A stretch of DNA of 64,000 nucleotides from Paenibacillus typhae. GTDB taxonomy: Bacteria; Bacillota; Bacilli; Paenibacillales; Paenibacillaceae. The stretch covers positions 1-64,000 of the forward strand of contig NZ_FNDX01000030.1 of NCBI RefSeq assembly GCF_900099765.1, written 5' to 3'. Positions 9,701-18,972 of the stretch are shown piece by piece (positions within the stretch are counted from its first letter, which is position 1; every line of letters starts with the position of its first letter). The notes under the pieces were generated by a model, which had not been told where the DNA came from, ran no database searches, and worked only from the letters and a program-made list of their open reading frames with translations. The translations under genes and the position numbers were made by a program.

Positions 9701-11823
9701 CCAATCCGGGCGGTTTAACGACCCGTTCAGTTTATATTGACGGTGTGCGCGCTAAGGATGAACATGGCAAGGAGCTGAAGATCGGATTGGATAGCACAGA
9801 GAGTAGTGAGAAGTACAGCGGGGACGGCTATGTGATTATTCCACACATGGAAGCGGGCATTCATACCGTTACCCTTCGTATGGAAGCGGACGATATCGCC
9901 GGAACGATCCAGCTGCGTGGGGTAACGGCGGGTTATTTCAACGAGCCGTCTGTACGGCTGATGGATGCCGGGCTGGCATCGATGGGTGCTACTCATATTG
10001 AACTGGGAACAGCCGAGCAGCAATCGGAAGGCCCGAACATGCTGGCCCATGAATATTATCCGAACCGCAGCAAAAAAATGCTGGCCTCCACCAAGGAATC
10101 CATGCAGGAATATTATAAATTTAATGCAGCCTATGAAAACCTGCTATTCGGCAGCACAGCCGATTCATTGGCAATGGTTTCCGTAGAGGCTGATGGCGGT
10201 AAGCTGGCAATAAGCAAAGACGGAACGGAGAATACAATTTGGGCAACCGCCCGAAAAAATGACACGAATCCAGGCTTTGAACGGTATGACGTACTGCATC
10301 TGATCAATTTGTTTAACAATGACAGTAACTGGAGAAATGCAGCCAATGAGCCGGCGGTCCTCCACTCCTTGGAAGTATCATACGATATCGGGATTACGCA
10401 GAAAGAAGCACCGAAACTGAAGGTCTATGCCGCTACGCCTGACGCCGGGCACGGCCTGTCACAAGAGCTGGAGTATTCCTGGGATGGTGACAAGCTGCTG
10501 ATTAAACTGTCTTCTCTGCAGTATTGGACAATGATTTATATCGACAAAGACCCGGAGACAGTAACAGTACAGCCTATCTTCAGCAGTGAAGAACCCGGTC
10601 TTCCAACCGAGGCACCGGCAGTAACCGCTGCGCCAACACCAGCAGCTACTGCTGTGCCGGGATCAACGGGAAGCACTGCCTCGAATACGGCTACGCCAAC
10701 TCCGGCAGCAGCAGAAAGGGAGGCCCTTGTCGTGCAGGCTGAGGACCTAAACGTGGCGGCCGATGGGAATATCACTATTGCGGTCAATGAGGAGAAGTAC
10801 AATCGGATGCTCATTCCGGTTTCTGCTATAGAGGGATTACAAGGAGGTAACCTGCTGCTTCAAGGCAATAGGTTCACCCTGCATTTCATGCAGGACCATG
10901 TTCTTCAGCTTCTTGAAGCGAACAAAGGGAAACTGACAGCCGAGTCGAACATTCAGATTACATTTCACAAGCTCGAGCCAAAGGATGCTTTTCTTCCGGA
11001 TGTGAAGCCTTGGATCTCAGCAGGACCCGTCTATGAATTTGAATTCGGAGTGACGACGGCAAACGAAGGCGTATCCAGACTGGATTCCTTTAGAAGCCCG
11101 GTGCAGCTCACCTTGAAGCTTGACGAACTTGGTGGAGAAGGAGAGCTTAAGGATTTGCTGGGTATCTATTCTTTCCAGGAACCGCTCAAGAAGTGGGAGT
11201 ATGTCAGCAGCAGAGCAGATTCAGCGGCACAGCAAATCAGCGCGGAGCTGTATTACTTCAGCCGGTATACCGTCTTTGCTTACGACAAAACATTTAATGA
11301 TGTGCCAGTGGAGCATTGGGCGTTCAAGGCCATTCATACCTTAACGGCAAAGCATGTGATAAGTGGAGTAACAGAGAATACCTTCGTTCCTTCGGCGAAG
11401 ATCACACGCGCACAGTTTGCAGCCTTATTGGTCAGAGCGCTTCAAATGAGTGCTGACCGTCCCGTTCCGTTTACGGATGTTGCTGCAGACAGCTGGTTTG
11501 CGGAGGATATTGCTGCTGCATATCAGGCAGGCTTGATTACCGGCAGAAGCAGGGAACGATTTGCGCCTAATGAACCGATAACCCGCCAGGAGATGGCAGT
11601 GATGCTGGCAGGCGCATTTAAAAAGGCTGGCGGCACCGACCGGTTAGAGGAATCAACATTAGCCTTCCGGGACAGCAAAGAGATTTCAGCCTGGGCACAA
11701 GCGGCGGTTCAGATTGTACAATCTGCCGGATTGATGAAAGGTTATACCAATGGGACCTTTTTACCTGCAGCTAATGCAACCCGGGCAGAAGCGGCACAAG
11801 CCATAGCGTATTTGTTAGAATAG
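6712..11823 (+). CDS. S-layer-anchored GH66 enzyme, cycloisomaltooligosaccharide glucanotransferase-like
   Basis: This GH66 family enzyme, 1703 residues, should cut extracellular dextran (alpha-1,6-glucan) and may release cyclic isomaltooligosaccharides. A signal peptide (about residues 1-33) precedes an N-terminal beta domain (about 35-140) and the catalytic barrel. GFDGIHLDQWG places a candidate nucleophile at Asp332, and DYSEIW a candidate acid/base at Glu404. The 72-residue spacing is close to that of characterised cyclising enzymes. Residues about 450-1072 hold five successive beta-sandwich modules resembling CBM35, inside the catalytic domain, which then resumes (RLMDAGLASMG to about 1290). 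Next come a Pro/Thr/Ala linker (about 1293-1338), a beta domain, and three SLH domains (about 1527-1703) that bind the secondary cell-wall polymer. Characterised enzymes have one inserted CBM35. Dextranase is the alternative activity. Confidence 0.85.
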   Translation: MVRKQTVLYLCLMLLLVQTVTSGYTRSGTAQAEPAGEVNPKILKMVPSKARFAPGEAAELILTLDQSADWSGKLHLQIYQLNTLVAEGSKALTVLQEGSNKLTVGWTPPAEDFRGYTAKAWIEGAVPTDYATAAIDVSSDWTHFPRYGYVADFPQETAEESDSKLRELSQDYYINAYQFYDWMWRHDVSVYSKTDENGQPLTDADGNFIDEDINADTHYLDLLGRSLYPLSVKQQVEAAQKYGSAAMAYQMNYAARENYEDFGVSPEWGLYNSAQLDLNNPQKDQNGYTFDVNGKTTSLFLQDPGNKFWQDYITRQFDRSINTFGFDGIHLDQWGANDNNFLYDYNGNKRYYSLDYGQLINSVKDSLLANNPDKSKVTFNMVGGNTEYSAVPNPDTKTDFDYSEIWQDRNHYRDIQKVVEDTQEKDGGKAMVIAGYMNYKEATGLPTRGTEALDVPVTLDYQSRITKAYGWVGNFGRKDTDAVTFTVNAPADGLYTLVLNYGQGNGSGAPEGKLIVNDEIAAAAIPFEANTGWGNPTAQATVAATLKKGENSVKLTLNTNNQWLNLASLEVQGQGINERYEAVDAKLDTVIVDQYSNVYYFDTAGDYVKFQVNVPAEGDYPLGFSFASDWQAVKRELLVNDVPQGEVTFAGVGTWDKFSVMNNLQTVHLKEGDNTITLKSSTNDLGIKLQYMTVGTQKYYTLYADIPQTNSMNYSESKTDNFGQTGQTVTYNVYADRPLDKITVLYHGENDPVMSVLVDGEPAPQAQNITFPKTAGGWSGTMQPLEVSVPLQKGYQKVTLKMESSGQYTNVGGIMAGGFEYSTGGAEVAGGVVPITGYASDFNNVNDRLAFTVNTMQSGLYDLGWIYQNDAQGAVTVSRSVYVNNDAGTPVNFAPTTGSRWEEAAVKGIPLAEGENTIVIKMPEGQDSGIRLDKLNITLSGDPDAVTRSYEAESTNTESPFSLYKDTVLNFGEAGQQVTYPVNIPQSGEQSLIFTYSNPGGLTTRSVYIDGVRAKDEHGKELKIGLDSTESSEKYSGDGYVIIPHMEAGIHTVTLRMEADDIAGTIQLRGVTAGYFNEPSVRLMDAGLASMGATHIELGTAEQQSEGPNMLAHEYYPNRSKKMLASTKESMQEYYKFNAAYENLLFGSTADSLAMVSVEADGGKLAISKDGTENTIWATARKNDTNPGFERYDVLHLINLFNNDSNWRNAANEPAVLHSLEVSYDIGITQKEAPKLKVYAATPDAGHGLSQELEYSWDGDKLLIKLSSLQYWTMIYIDKDPETVTVQPIFSSEEPGLPTEAPAVTAAPTPAATAVPGSTGSTASNTATPTPAAAEREALVVQAEDLNVAADGNITIAVNEEKYNRMLIPVSAIEGLQGGNLLLQGNRFTLHFMQDHVLQLLEANKGKLTAESNIQITFHKLEPKDAFLPDVKPWISAGPVYEFEFGVTTANEGVSRLDSFRSPVQLTLKLDELGGEGELKDLLGIYSFQEPLKKWEYVSSRADSAAQQISAELYYFSRYTVFAYDKTFNDVPVEHWAFKAIHTLTAKHVISGVTENTFVPSAKITRAQFAALLVRALQMSADRPVPFTDVAADSWFAEDIAAAYQAGLITGRSRERFAPNEPITRQEMAVMLAGAFKKAGGTDRLEESTLAFRDSKEISAWAQAAVQIVQSAGLMKGYTNGTFLPAANATRAEAAQAIAYLLE

Positions 11824-11851
11824 AGCAACAGTAGTTTACTCATGCCGTTCT

Positions 11852-11916
11852 AGGGTCACCGAGGTGGCCCTTTGAGTCAGCTTCCATTTAAAAGCCCCAC
11901 TTTGTGGGGTTATTTT
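11852..11916 (+). terminator. Two tandem hairpins after the GH66 gene
   Basis: AGGGTCACC/GGTGGCCC (11852-11870, then TTT) and AGCCCCAC/GTGGGGTT (11893-11911, then ATTTT) lie between the GH66 gene and the kinase gene. They probably separate or attenuate transcription of the downstream genes. Confidence 0.6.
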
Positions 11917-11942
11917 ACGTCAGGTCACAGAAAGGATGCATT

Positions 11943-13694
11943 ATGAAAAACAGGAAAAATTCCCTGGGTGTAAGGCTTGTTCAATTATTTGCCGCTATAA
12001 CGGTTCCTCTGCTCACTGTACTTTTTGCAGGGGGATACTATGCCAAGCAAAATGTTCTGGATCAGGTTTCCAGATCTTATCAGAACCTGGTGAGCTCCAA
12101 TCTGCAAATGATGGAGAGCAGTCTCGGGGATATTACGATTAATCTGGTGGATATTGTTGATCATGATGAGAACTTTCTTGAGCTGACTTCCCCGGGGCTG
12201 AGTGATTCCGAATATTTTTTCGCGCGCATGGGACTTATGCAACGAAATCAAGCCTATCAGGCCTATTATCACAGCGTGGACATGTTCTATCTGTACTCCA
12301 GCGTCAACGATACACTGACATTATCCAATGTGCTGGGAACGACAGAAGATTATATGGATGAAGTCCGGGCATCGATTACAGAGACGGTTCATAACAGAGA
12401 TCAATTAGAATCGCTCCAATATAAATGGACCCTCGTCAAGATCGCAGGGGATTACTATCTAAACCGGATAGCCGGCAATGATCTGGGCAGTCCTGCCTAT
12501 ATTGGCGCACTTATCCGAATCGACTCCTTACGTTCGCCGCTGGGCAATCTGAATCTGCAATCCGGCGGAGATGTGCTTATCGTGGATAATGACGGGAATA
12601 TCTTGACCAGTCCTTCAGAAGCATTGGATTACGATTTCAAGCTGCCGCGTGAGGAGCTGAGCCGGAATGCTTCGTTTTCTTTCTCACATGCAGGCGTCAA
12701 ATTATTCGTTGTGTCCAGCCAGTCAGCGGCTCTGGGAATCAATCTTTCCGTGGTCATCCCCGCCTCAGAGCTGCTTCAAGGCTTGAATATTTTCCAGATG
12801 ATTATTAATGTGCTCCCCTTTTTTATTTTGATCATTTTACTGGTCTACTTGTATTATTTTCGCCGCATGGTTATCCGTCCGATTCTGGATTTACTTGGGG
12901 GAATCCACCGGATAAGAAAAGGTTCTATGGAGACCCAGCTTCCGTCTTCCAACCTGTTAGAGTTTCAAGCACTGAATCAGGCATTTAATTCTATGGTTGT
13001 TGAAATACAAGATTTAAAAATTGATGTATATGAGGAACGGTTACATGTGCAAAAAGCAGAGATGAAGCATCTGCAGATGCAAATTAATCCGCACTTTTTT
13101 CTAAACACGCTCAATATTGTATTTCAGCTTGCCGACCTGCAGCGTTATGAACTGGTGAAAAAGACGGTGCGGCATCTGGTGCAATATTTCCGCTTTATGC
13201 TTCAGGTGAAGGAGAACAGCATAACTTTAGGACAAGAAATGGAGCATCTTAACAATTATCTTGAAATACAAAAGATGCGCTATCAGCAGTCTTTCGATTT
13301 CCGGATTACTGTAGCCGAAGATCTTAGAAGCGCCGTTATACCGTCCTTGATCATACAGCCCTTTGTAGAAAACGCCATGCTTCATGGCATAAGTTTAAAA
13401 ACAGAGAAGTTCTGTCTGAACATCTCGGCAGTCCGCTCTGAAGAAGAGAATGATACCATGATTGTTGATATTTCGGACAACGGAAAAGGCAGCAGTACCC
13501 AAAAACTGCAGGAATTAAATGCTCTTGATTACACGCCCGGAACTGAGGAAGGTCATATCGGGATCTGGAATGTGAAACAGAGGCTGACAATGCGCTATAA
13601 CGGGCGTGCCGGCATTCACTTTAGCGGGAATGAGCCGTCCGGATTCCGGGTGCGCATGATCCTACCCATTGAATATGCAGAAGGAGAACGATAA
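11943..13694 (+). CDS. YesM-type sensor histidine kinase
   Basis: The 583-residue membrane kinase has an N-terminal transmembrane helix (about residues 12-32), a large extracellular sensor, a second helix near 285-310, a HAMP linker, and the LytS/YesM-type kinase block. The phosphoacceptor lies in QINPHFFLNTLN (His384), followed by an HATPase_c domain with QPFVENAMLHG and DNGKG. ATG 11943 follows AGAAAGGATG; an upstream in-frame start would lie inside the terminator. Three bases separate it from the YesN-like regulator. It probably senses an oligosaccharide, possibly with the binding protein, and activates the importer genes. Confidence 0.92.
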   Translation: MKNRKNSLGVRLVQLFAAITVPLLTVLFAGGYYAKQNVLDQVSRSYQNLVSSNLQMMESSLGDITINLVDIVDHDENFLELTSPGLSDSEYFFARMGLMQRNQAYQAYYHSVDMFYLYSSVNDTLTLSNVLGTTEDYMDEVRASITETVHNRDQLESLQYKWTLVKIAGDYYLNRIAGNDLGSPAYIGALIRIDSLRSPLGNLNLQSGGDVLIVDNDGNILTSPSEALDYDFKLPREELSRNASFSFSHAGVKLFVVSSQSAALGINLSVVIPASELLQGLNIFQMIINVLPFFILIILLVYLYYFRRMVIRPILDLLGGIHRIRKGSMETQLPSSNLLEFQALNQAFNSMVVEIQDLKIDVYEERLHVQKAEMKHLQMQINPHFFLNTLNIVFQLADLQRYELVKKTVRHLVQYFRFMLQVKENSITLGQEMEHLNNYLEIQKMRYQQSFDFRITVAEDLRSAVIPSLIIQPFVENAMLHGISLKTEKFCLNISAVRSEEENDTMIVDISDNGKGSSTQKLQELNALDYTPGTEEGHIGIWNVKQRLTMRYNGRAGIHFSGNEPSGFRVRMILPIEYAEGER

Positions 13695-13697
13695 GCT

Positions 13698-15323
13698 ATG
13701 CGATTATTGATTGTGGATGATGAACAATTTGCTGTAGAGGGCCTTCTCTACTGCTGTAACTGGAACGAGGCTGGAATTGAAGAGGTTGTGACGGCTAATA
13801 GAGCAGACAGAGCCAGAGAAATAATAAATGAAAAAAAGATTGATTTGCTGATATGCGATATTGAAATGCCCGATGAAGACGGGCTTTCGCTGGTTGGCTG
13901 GGTGAAAGAACACTCTCCCTGGACGGAAACGATCTTTCTGACCTGTCATTCCGAATTTTCCTATGCCAAAAGAGCAGTTAACCTCGGGAGCTTTGATTAT
14001 CTGCTCAAGCCTGTGGATACAGATGAACTGTTGTCTGCCGTATCGGGGATGATTGCAGCTGTCCGTGAGAAAGAAGAGTACGAGTCTTACAATAAAATGT
14101 ACCATAAGTATCTGAATCTGTGGCAGCAAGAGAAGCCGAAGCGTGTGGAGCGTTTCTGGCAGGATTTGTTGTCCCGCAGCATTCTGTCTTTTGGAGATTT
14201 TTTCGAACGGGAGCTGGCAGGCGCCGGCGTGGGGTTAGAGCCTGCTGATCTGGTGTTGCCGATCCTGATCAGTATTGAAAATTGGAATAAACCCTTAAGC
14301 CCGCGAGATCAGGAAATTATGGAATATGCCGTAAAAAAAGCGGCGGCAGAATTCTTCACAGAGGAGTACCAGGGTGAGGCCGTTACGGATAAAAACGGGG
14401 TTTTATTCATTCTGCTGTATGCTAAAGGCAGGGAAGCAGGAGGGCGGCAAGCCGGGAAGCCTGGCATTCAGCAGCTCACAGCTGCCGGACAGCATTTTAT
14501 TAAGGCATGCCACGATATGTTCTACAGCATAGTAACCTGTTATGTCGGTTCATTCAAATCCCTTCAAGAGCTGCCGGGCATGTGCGAGAGCTTAAAAACA
14601 ATGGAGCGTGACAACATTTCCCGGACACAATCGGTGCTGATATACATCCCTCAAGACCAAGGGCCGCTGTCCTCGGAGTCGGAAGGTATAGAGCTCGATG
14701 ATTTAATTGCTTATATGCTAACCGGAAAACGTGAGTCTGCTGTGCAGTTTATCCATAACCTGACTGATAAATTGCAGGCTGATCCATGCTTTCAGGGGAG
14801 ACATTTGGACGCATTGCACCAGGATACGCTGCAGATTATATATCACTTCCTGCAGGTCAGAGGCATTAATGCGGGCAGTATAGCCAAGTTTACAGATTGG
14901 ACAACCGCCCGCATCCGGGGACTGCTTCAATACAGGCATTGGGCAGAAGGAATGGTATCAGCCGTCATGGAAGCGGAGTTTGAACGGCAGGAAAAAGGGG
15001 GCGTGATTGAGCGGTCCATCCGCTACATTCAGCACAATGTAGAAGAAGAGATTTCCAGAGATATTGTCGCTGATTATGTGGGATTGAATCCGGCGTATCT
15101 CTCCAGGCTATTCAAAAAAGAAACAGGCCAAAGTCTCATCGATTTCCTGATTTCCGTTAAGATGAACCGTACCCGCGAGCTGCTGGATACTACGGATCTG
15201 CCGGTCAGCGCGATAGCGCAACAGGTAGGATACAGTAACTTTTCACATTTTACTAAGATGTTCCGCAAGCAGTTTGATGTCAATCCCCAGGAATACCGTA
15301 AAGTCACAAAACGAATAGACTGA
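13698..15323 (+). CDS. YesN-type response regulator with AraC output domain
   Basis: The 541-residue protein starts with a receiver domain (DDE at 7-9, phosphoacceptor Asp54 in LLICDIEMPDEDG, Lys in LLKPVDTDE), has a long middle region, and ends with two AraC-type helix-turn-helix motifs (ISRDIVADYVGLNPAYLSRLF and VSAIAQQVGYSNFSHFTKMF). It pairs with the kinase just upstream and should activate the importer genes that begin 75 bases downstream. Confidence 0.93.
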   Translation: MRLLIVDDEQFAVEGLLYCCNWNEAGIEEVVTANRADRAREIINEKKIDLLICDIEMPDEDGLSLVGWVKEHSPWTETIFLTCHSEFSYAKRAVNLGSFDYLLKPVDTDELLSAVSGMIAAVREKEEYESYNKMYHKYLNLWQQEKPKRVERFWQDLLSRSILSFGDFFERELAGAGVGLEPADLVLPILISIENWNKPLSPRDQEIMEYAVKKAAAEFFTEEYQGEAVTDKNGVLFILLYAKGREAGGRQAGKPGIQQLTAAGQHFIKACHDMFYSIVTCYVGSFKSLQELPGMCESLKTMERDNISRTQSVLIYIPQDQGPLSSESEGIELDDLIAYMLTGKRESAVQFIHNLTDKLQADPCFQGRHLDALHQDTLQIIYHFLQVRGINAGSIAKFTDWTTARIRGLLQYRHWAEGMVSAVMEAEFERQEKGGVIERSIRYIQHNVEEEISRDIVADYVGLNPAYLSRLFKKETGQSLIDFLISVKMNRTRELLDTTDLPVSAIAQQVGYSNFSHFTKMFRKQFDVNPQEYRKVTKRID

Positions 15324-15398
15324 GGTTATAAAAACGGCAGAGCAGCGGCAGGCAACTTCTTATAATGAAGGCATAACCCAATAAGAAGGTGTGGAACT

Positions 15399-16328
15399 AT
15401 GGCTTCGGAAAAAGGATTGAAACGGAAAGGCTTTTGGAAGTACAGGGCCTTGATTGTTCTGGCACTGCCTGGTGTGCTGCTGATGTTAATCAATAATTAT
15501 CTTCCCATGTTTGGGATTTTTCTGGCCTTTAAGGATCTGAATTATACGGACGGGATCTGGGGGAGCAAGTGGATCGGACTAGATAATTTCAAGTTTCTGT
15601 TTGCTTCCAACGACGCGTGGCTGATCATCAGAAATACGTTGCTGTATAACATCAGCTTTTTAGTAATCAATACAATACTGGCTGTGCTGCTGGCCCTTAT
15701 GCTTAATGAGGTCAAAAATAAAATCGCGTCCAAGTTCTTCCAGAGTACGGTGATCCTGCCCAATTTTATATCCATGGTCATTGTCGGCTATATTGTTTAC
15801 GGGTTTTTAAATCCGGAACTGGGCTTCGTCAATAAATTCATCCTGGAGCCCTTCGGGCTCGAGCCTAATAACTGGTATGCGGAAGCGCAGCATTGGCCTT
15901 ACATTTTGACCATTGTAAACACCTGGAAGGGTGTGGGTTATTCGGCAGTGGTTTACTTGGCAGCGATTGTCGGAATTGACTCCGAATATTATGAAGCTGC
16001 TGTTATTGACGGGGCAAGCCGCTGGAAGCAAATGACGAAAATTACAATCCCGTTGATTGCTCCGATCATTATCATCATGACCTTGCTGGCGATCGGCCGG
16101 ATTTTCAACGCTGATTTCGGTCTGTTTTATCAGGCGACAATGGCATCCGGCATGATTAAAGAGACAACGGAAGTTATCGATACCTATGTATACAATGCAT
16201 TATTGGTCACCGGCGATACGGGACTTGCCTCCTCGGCAGGACTGCTGCAATCCGTTGTCGGCTTCACACTTGTCGTGACTGTCAACCTGATTGTCCGTAA
16301 AGTCAGCAAAGAAAATGCCCTATTCTAA
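15399..16328 (+). CDS. Sugar ABC importer permease (LplB/YteP type)
   Basis: The 309-residue membrane protein has six predicted helices and the binding-protein-dependent permease EAA loop (EYYEAAVIDGASRWKQMTKITIPLI), which docks on the ATPase. It is a CUT1-type subunit for oligosaccharide uptake. It lies 12 bases upstream of the second permease. No ATPase gene is present, so an MsmX-like shared ATPase elsewhere is assumed. Confidence 0.93.
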   Translation: MASEKGLKRKGFWKYRALIVLALPGVLLMLINNYLPMFGIFLAFKDLNYTDGIWGSKWIGLDNFKFLFASNDAWLIIRNTLLYNISFLVINTILAVLLALMLNEVKNKIASKFFQSTVILPNFISMVIVGYIVYGFLNPELGFVNKFILEPFGLEPNNWYAEAQHWPYILTIVNTWKGVGYSAVVYLAAIVGIDSEYYEAAVIDGASRWKQMTKITIPLIAPIIIIMTLLAIGRIFNADFGLFYQATMASGMIKETTEVIDTYVYNALLVTGDTGLASSAGLLQSVVGFTLVVTVNLIVRKVSKENALF

Positions 16329-16340
16329 AAGGAGATCAAT

Positions 16341-17219
16341 ATGAATTCAAAAAGAACCAATCCCGTCATCATTATTGTTCTGACCTTGTTTAGCCTGGCG
16401 TGCCTGATCCCGTTCTGGCTGGTGCTTATGATATCACTTGCTGACGAAGACTGGGTAACTGTTCATGGATACAGCTTCTGGCCGGGCAAATTCAGCCTTG
16501 TCGCTTATCAGTATTTAATTGAAGATGCCGAGAAAATATTGCGGGCCTATGGTGTGTCTGCGCTGGTAACAATCATCGGTGTGGTGGTCAGCTTGTTCGT
16601 GACTTCGGCAATGGCCTATGCGTTATCAAGGAAAGAGTTTCCGCTCAGGGGGGCTCTGAGCTTCTACATTCTGATTACGATGCTGTTTTCCGGTGGCTTG
16701 CTGCCCTGGTATCTTGTATACACCCGCTTTTTACATGTTCAGGATACTTTAATGGCTCTAATCATCCCTGGCCTGATCGGCGGCTTCAACGTTATCATCA
16801 TGCGGACCTTCTTTACAAACAGTATTCCGCCTTCCCTGATTGATTCGTCGCAGATTGACGGTGCAGGAGAATTCCGTACCTACTTCAGCATTATTCTGCC
16901 GCTGTCCCTGCCTGTTATGGCGACAATCGGGCTGTTCACCACTGTATCCTACTGGAATGACTGGTTTACAAGCCTGGTCTTCATCCAGAATGAGAAGCTG
17001 TTCTCTCTGCAGTATTTGCTGACCAAGACCTTAATGAACGCTTCGTTCCTGCAGACGATCGCCAATAAGGCCTATAGCTCCACCGCCCAGGTTACGACAC
17101 CGCTTGAATCTATCCGCATGGCGATGGCAATGATTGCGATCGGTCCGCTGGTGCTGGTGTTCCCGTTCCTGCAAAAGTATTTTGTAAAGGGTCTTACCGT
17201 AGGTGCTGTAAAGGGCTGA
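16341..17219 (+). CDS. Sugar ABC importer permease (LplC/YtcP type)
   Basis: The 292-residue partner permease has six helices and an EAA-loop variant (SLIDSSQIDGAGEFRTYFSIILPLS). It ends with KYFVKGLTVGAVKG, typical of the C-terminus of this subunit. AAGGAG precedes the ATG. Together with the previous gene it forms the import channel for the presumed isomaltooligosaccharides. Confidence 0.93.
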   Translation: MNSKRTNPVIIIVLTLFSLACLIPFWLVLMISLADEDWVTVHGYSFWPGKFSLVAYQYLIEDAEKILRAYGVSALVTIIGVVVSLFVTSAMAYALSRKEFPLRGALSFYILITMLFSGGLLPWYLVYTRFLHVQDTLMALIIPGLIGGFNVIIMRTFFTNSIPPSLIDSSQIDGAGEFRTYFSIILPLSLPVMATIGLFTTVSYWNDWFTSLVFIQNEKLFSLQYLLTKTLMNASFLQTIANKAYSSTAQVTTPLESIRMAMAMIAIGPLVLVFPFLQKYFVKGLTVGAVKG

Positions 17220-17299
17220 TCCCGGCAGTATGCCGGATTAGTATATGCTAGCAAAGGTTTTAGAGGAGAATAGAAGAATTTCAGGGAGGTCTACTATTT

Positions 17300-18874
17300 A
17301 TGAAGTGGTCAAAAAAGAGTTCTGCTGTGCTGGCAGCGTTGCTGCTGACTTCAGTTGTAGCAGCCGGGTGCGGCGGAAATAATGCAGCCAATTCACCAGC
17401 GGGTTCAGCTCAGCCGGAAGGGGCAGCCAGCACGGGGCTCAAGCCTTACGAGGTTGTAATGGTCTTCCCCGATGCGCCGCAAAAAGACAATCAGCTGGTT
17501 CAGGATGCGATGAATGAGTATCTGAAGCAGACCTATCCGGAATTGAACATGACGGTCAAGCTGAATCCCATTGATTGGGGGGCTTGGAGTGATAAAACGA
17601 ATCTGATGATGGCTTCCGGTGACAAGATGGACCTGCTGTTTACGGCGGATTGGCTCGGCTTCCAGCAGCAGGTTACCAAAGGGGGGCTGCTGCCGCTTGA
17701 TGATTTGCTCGCCAAGTACGGTCCTGATATCGAAGCTGTAGAGAAGGATTATCACGAACCGGCCAAACGCGACGGCAAGCTGTACGGTATTCATACTCAC
17801 CAGGAGCTGGGCGGCACGCAAGGTGTTTACTTGAACAAAGAGCTTGTGGACAAATACAGCTTTGATCTGACTGCACTGAAGTCCGGTAAAGTCGAGGACC
17901 TGGAGCCTATGCTCCAAACCATCAAGGAGAACGAACCGGGGGTTACGCCTTTGGTGGCACCAAGCTTTCCGCTCGAGGCTTACTACTCATCTACGAATCT
18001 GGACTCTATTGTAAGTATCGCTGCTATTAACACCGTAGGGACAGCGGCTGATGATTATACAGTCATCAATTCATTCACTACTCCCCGTTATATGGAGCTT
18101 GCCAAGCTGACCAATAAATGGTACAAGGCGGGATATATTAACAAGGATGCACTTACCCCCGGTTTAGATGCCTGGAAGAAAATGCAGGCCGGGAAAGGGT
18201 TCGCGTTTGTAGGTGATATGGACATTCTGGCTGATATGGAGATTGGTAAAGCTGCTATCTCACCGAATGGTTCGATCAAGGCAGGGCGTGAAATGCTGCA
18301 GATTCCTCTTAATATTGACCGTCTGCAGACCGGAAAGATGACAGCAACCATGTATGCGATTTCGAAAAGCTCAGAAGATCCGGAACGTGCTATGATGCTG
18401 CTTAACCTCTTTTATAAAGACAAGGAATTGCTGACCCTCTTTAACTTTGGAATTGAAGGGAAGCATTATGTGCTGCAAGATGGCCAGATTGCCTTGCCGG
18501 AAGGTCAAACCACAGACAGCGTCGGCTATTATCATGATATTATGTGGCAAATAGGCAATCAGATGCTTAACTACACCCGTGTAGGAGAAGACCCGGATAA
18601 ATACCAGAACTATGAAAAATTCAATGAACACATTTCTTCAAACCCTTCCCGGATTTTCGGGTTTGTGTTTGATCCGGAGCCGGTAAAAAATGAACTGATC
18701 TCAATCGACAATGCCAATAAAACCTTTGTGGACGGGCTGAAGTCCGGTCAATTGGACCCGGAAGAGGTTGTGCCTAAAATGCTGGAGAAACAAAAGGCAG
18801 CGGGAGCCGATAAGGTGATTGCAGAAGCACAAAAACAGCTTGATGCCTGGCTTCAGGAAAACGGGAAGAAATAG
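17300..18874 (+). CDS. Extracellular sugar-binding lipoprotein (LplA type)
   Basis: The 524-residue protein has a lipoprotein signal ending at VVAAGC (lipidated Cys24), then a large solute-binding fold of the family 1 type usual for YesM/YesN-linked importers. It should capture linear or cyclic isomaltooligosaccharides outside the membrane and hand them to the two permeases. The ligand is inferred from the flanking GH66 and GH13 genes. GGGAGG lies upstream of ATG 17300. Confidence 0.9.
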   Translation: MKWSKKSSAVLAALLLTSVVAAGCGGNNAANSPAGSAQPEGAASTGLKPYEVVMVFPDAPQKDNQLVQDAMNEYLKQTYPELNMTVKLNPIDWGAWSDKTNLMMASGDKMDLLFTADWLGFQQQVTKGGLLPLDDLLAKYGPDIEAVEKDYHEPAKRDGKLYGIHTHQELGGTQGVYLNKELVDKYSFDLTALKSGKVEDLEPMLQTIKENEPGVTPLVAPSFPLEAYYSSTNLDSIVSIAAINTVGTAADDYTVINSFTTPRYMELAKLTNKWYKAGYINKDALTPGLDAWKKMQAGKGFAFVGDMDILADMEIGKAAISPNGSIKAGREMLQIPLNIDRLQTGKMTATMYAISKSSEDPERAMMLLNLFYKDKELLTLFNFGIEGKHYVLQDGQIALPEGQTTDSVGYYHDIMWQIGNQMLNYTRVGEDPDKYQNYEKFNEHISSNPSRIFGFVFDPEPVKNELISIDNANKTFVDGLKSGQLDPEEVVPKMLEKQKAAGADKVIAEAQKQLDAWLQENGKK

Positions 18875-18892
18875 AACGAATCGGTCTGACAA

Positions 18893-18924
18893 AGGGGCAT
18901 AATCCTTCGGTTATGTCTCTTTTC
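18893..18924 (+). terminator. Weak hairpin between binding-protein and GH13 genes
   Basis: AGGGGCATAA (18893-18902) pairs with TTATGTCTCT (18911-18920) with G-U pairs and is followed by TTTC. It may only partly stop read-through into the GH13 gene. Confidence 0.45.
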
Positions 18925-18972
18925 ATTTCTGGTCTATAGTTATAGATAAATAGAACAATAGGAGTGGTTGCA

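Noticed and set aside
7123-10365. Several minus-strand open frames inside the GH66 gene
   Set aside because: They lie opposite a continuous, well-conserved enzyme, lack ribosome sites and show no family pattern.
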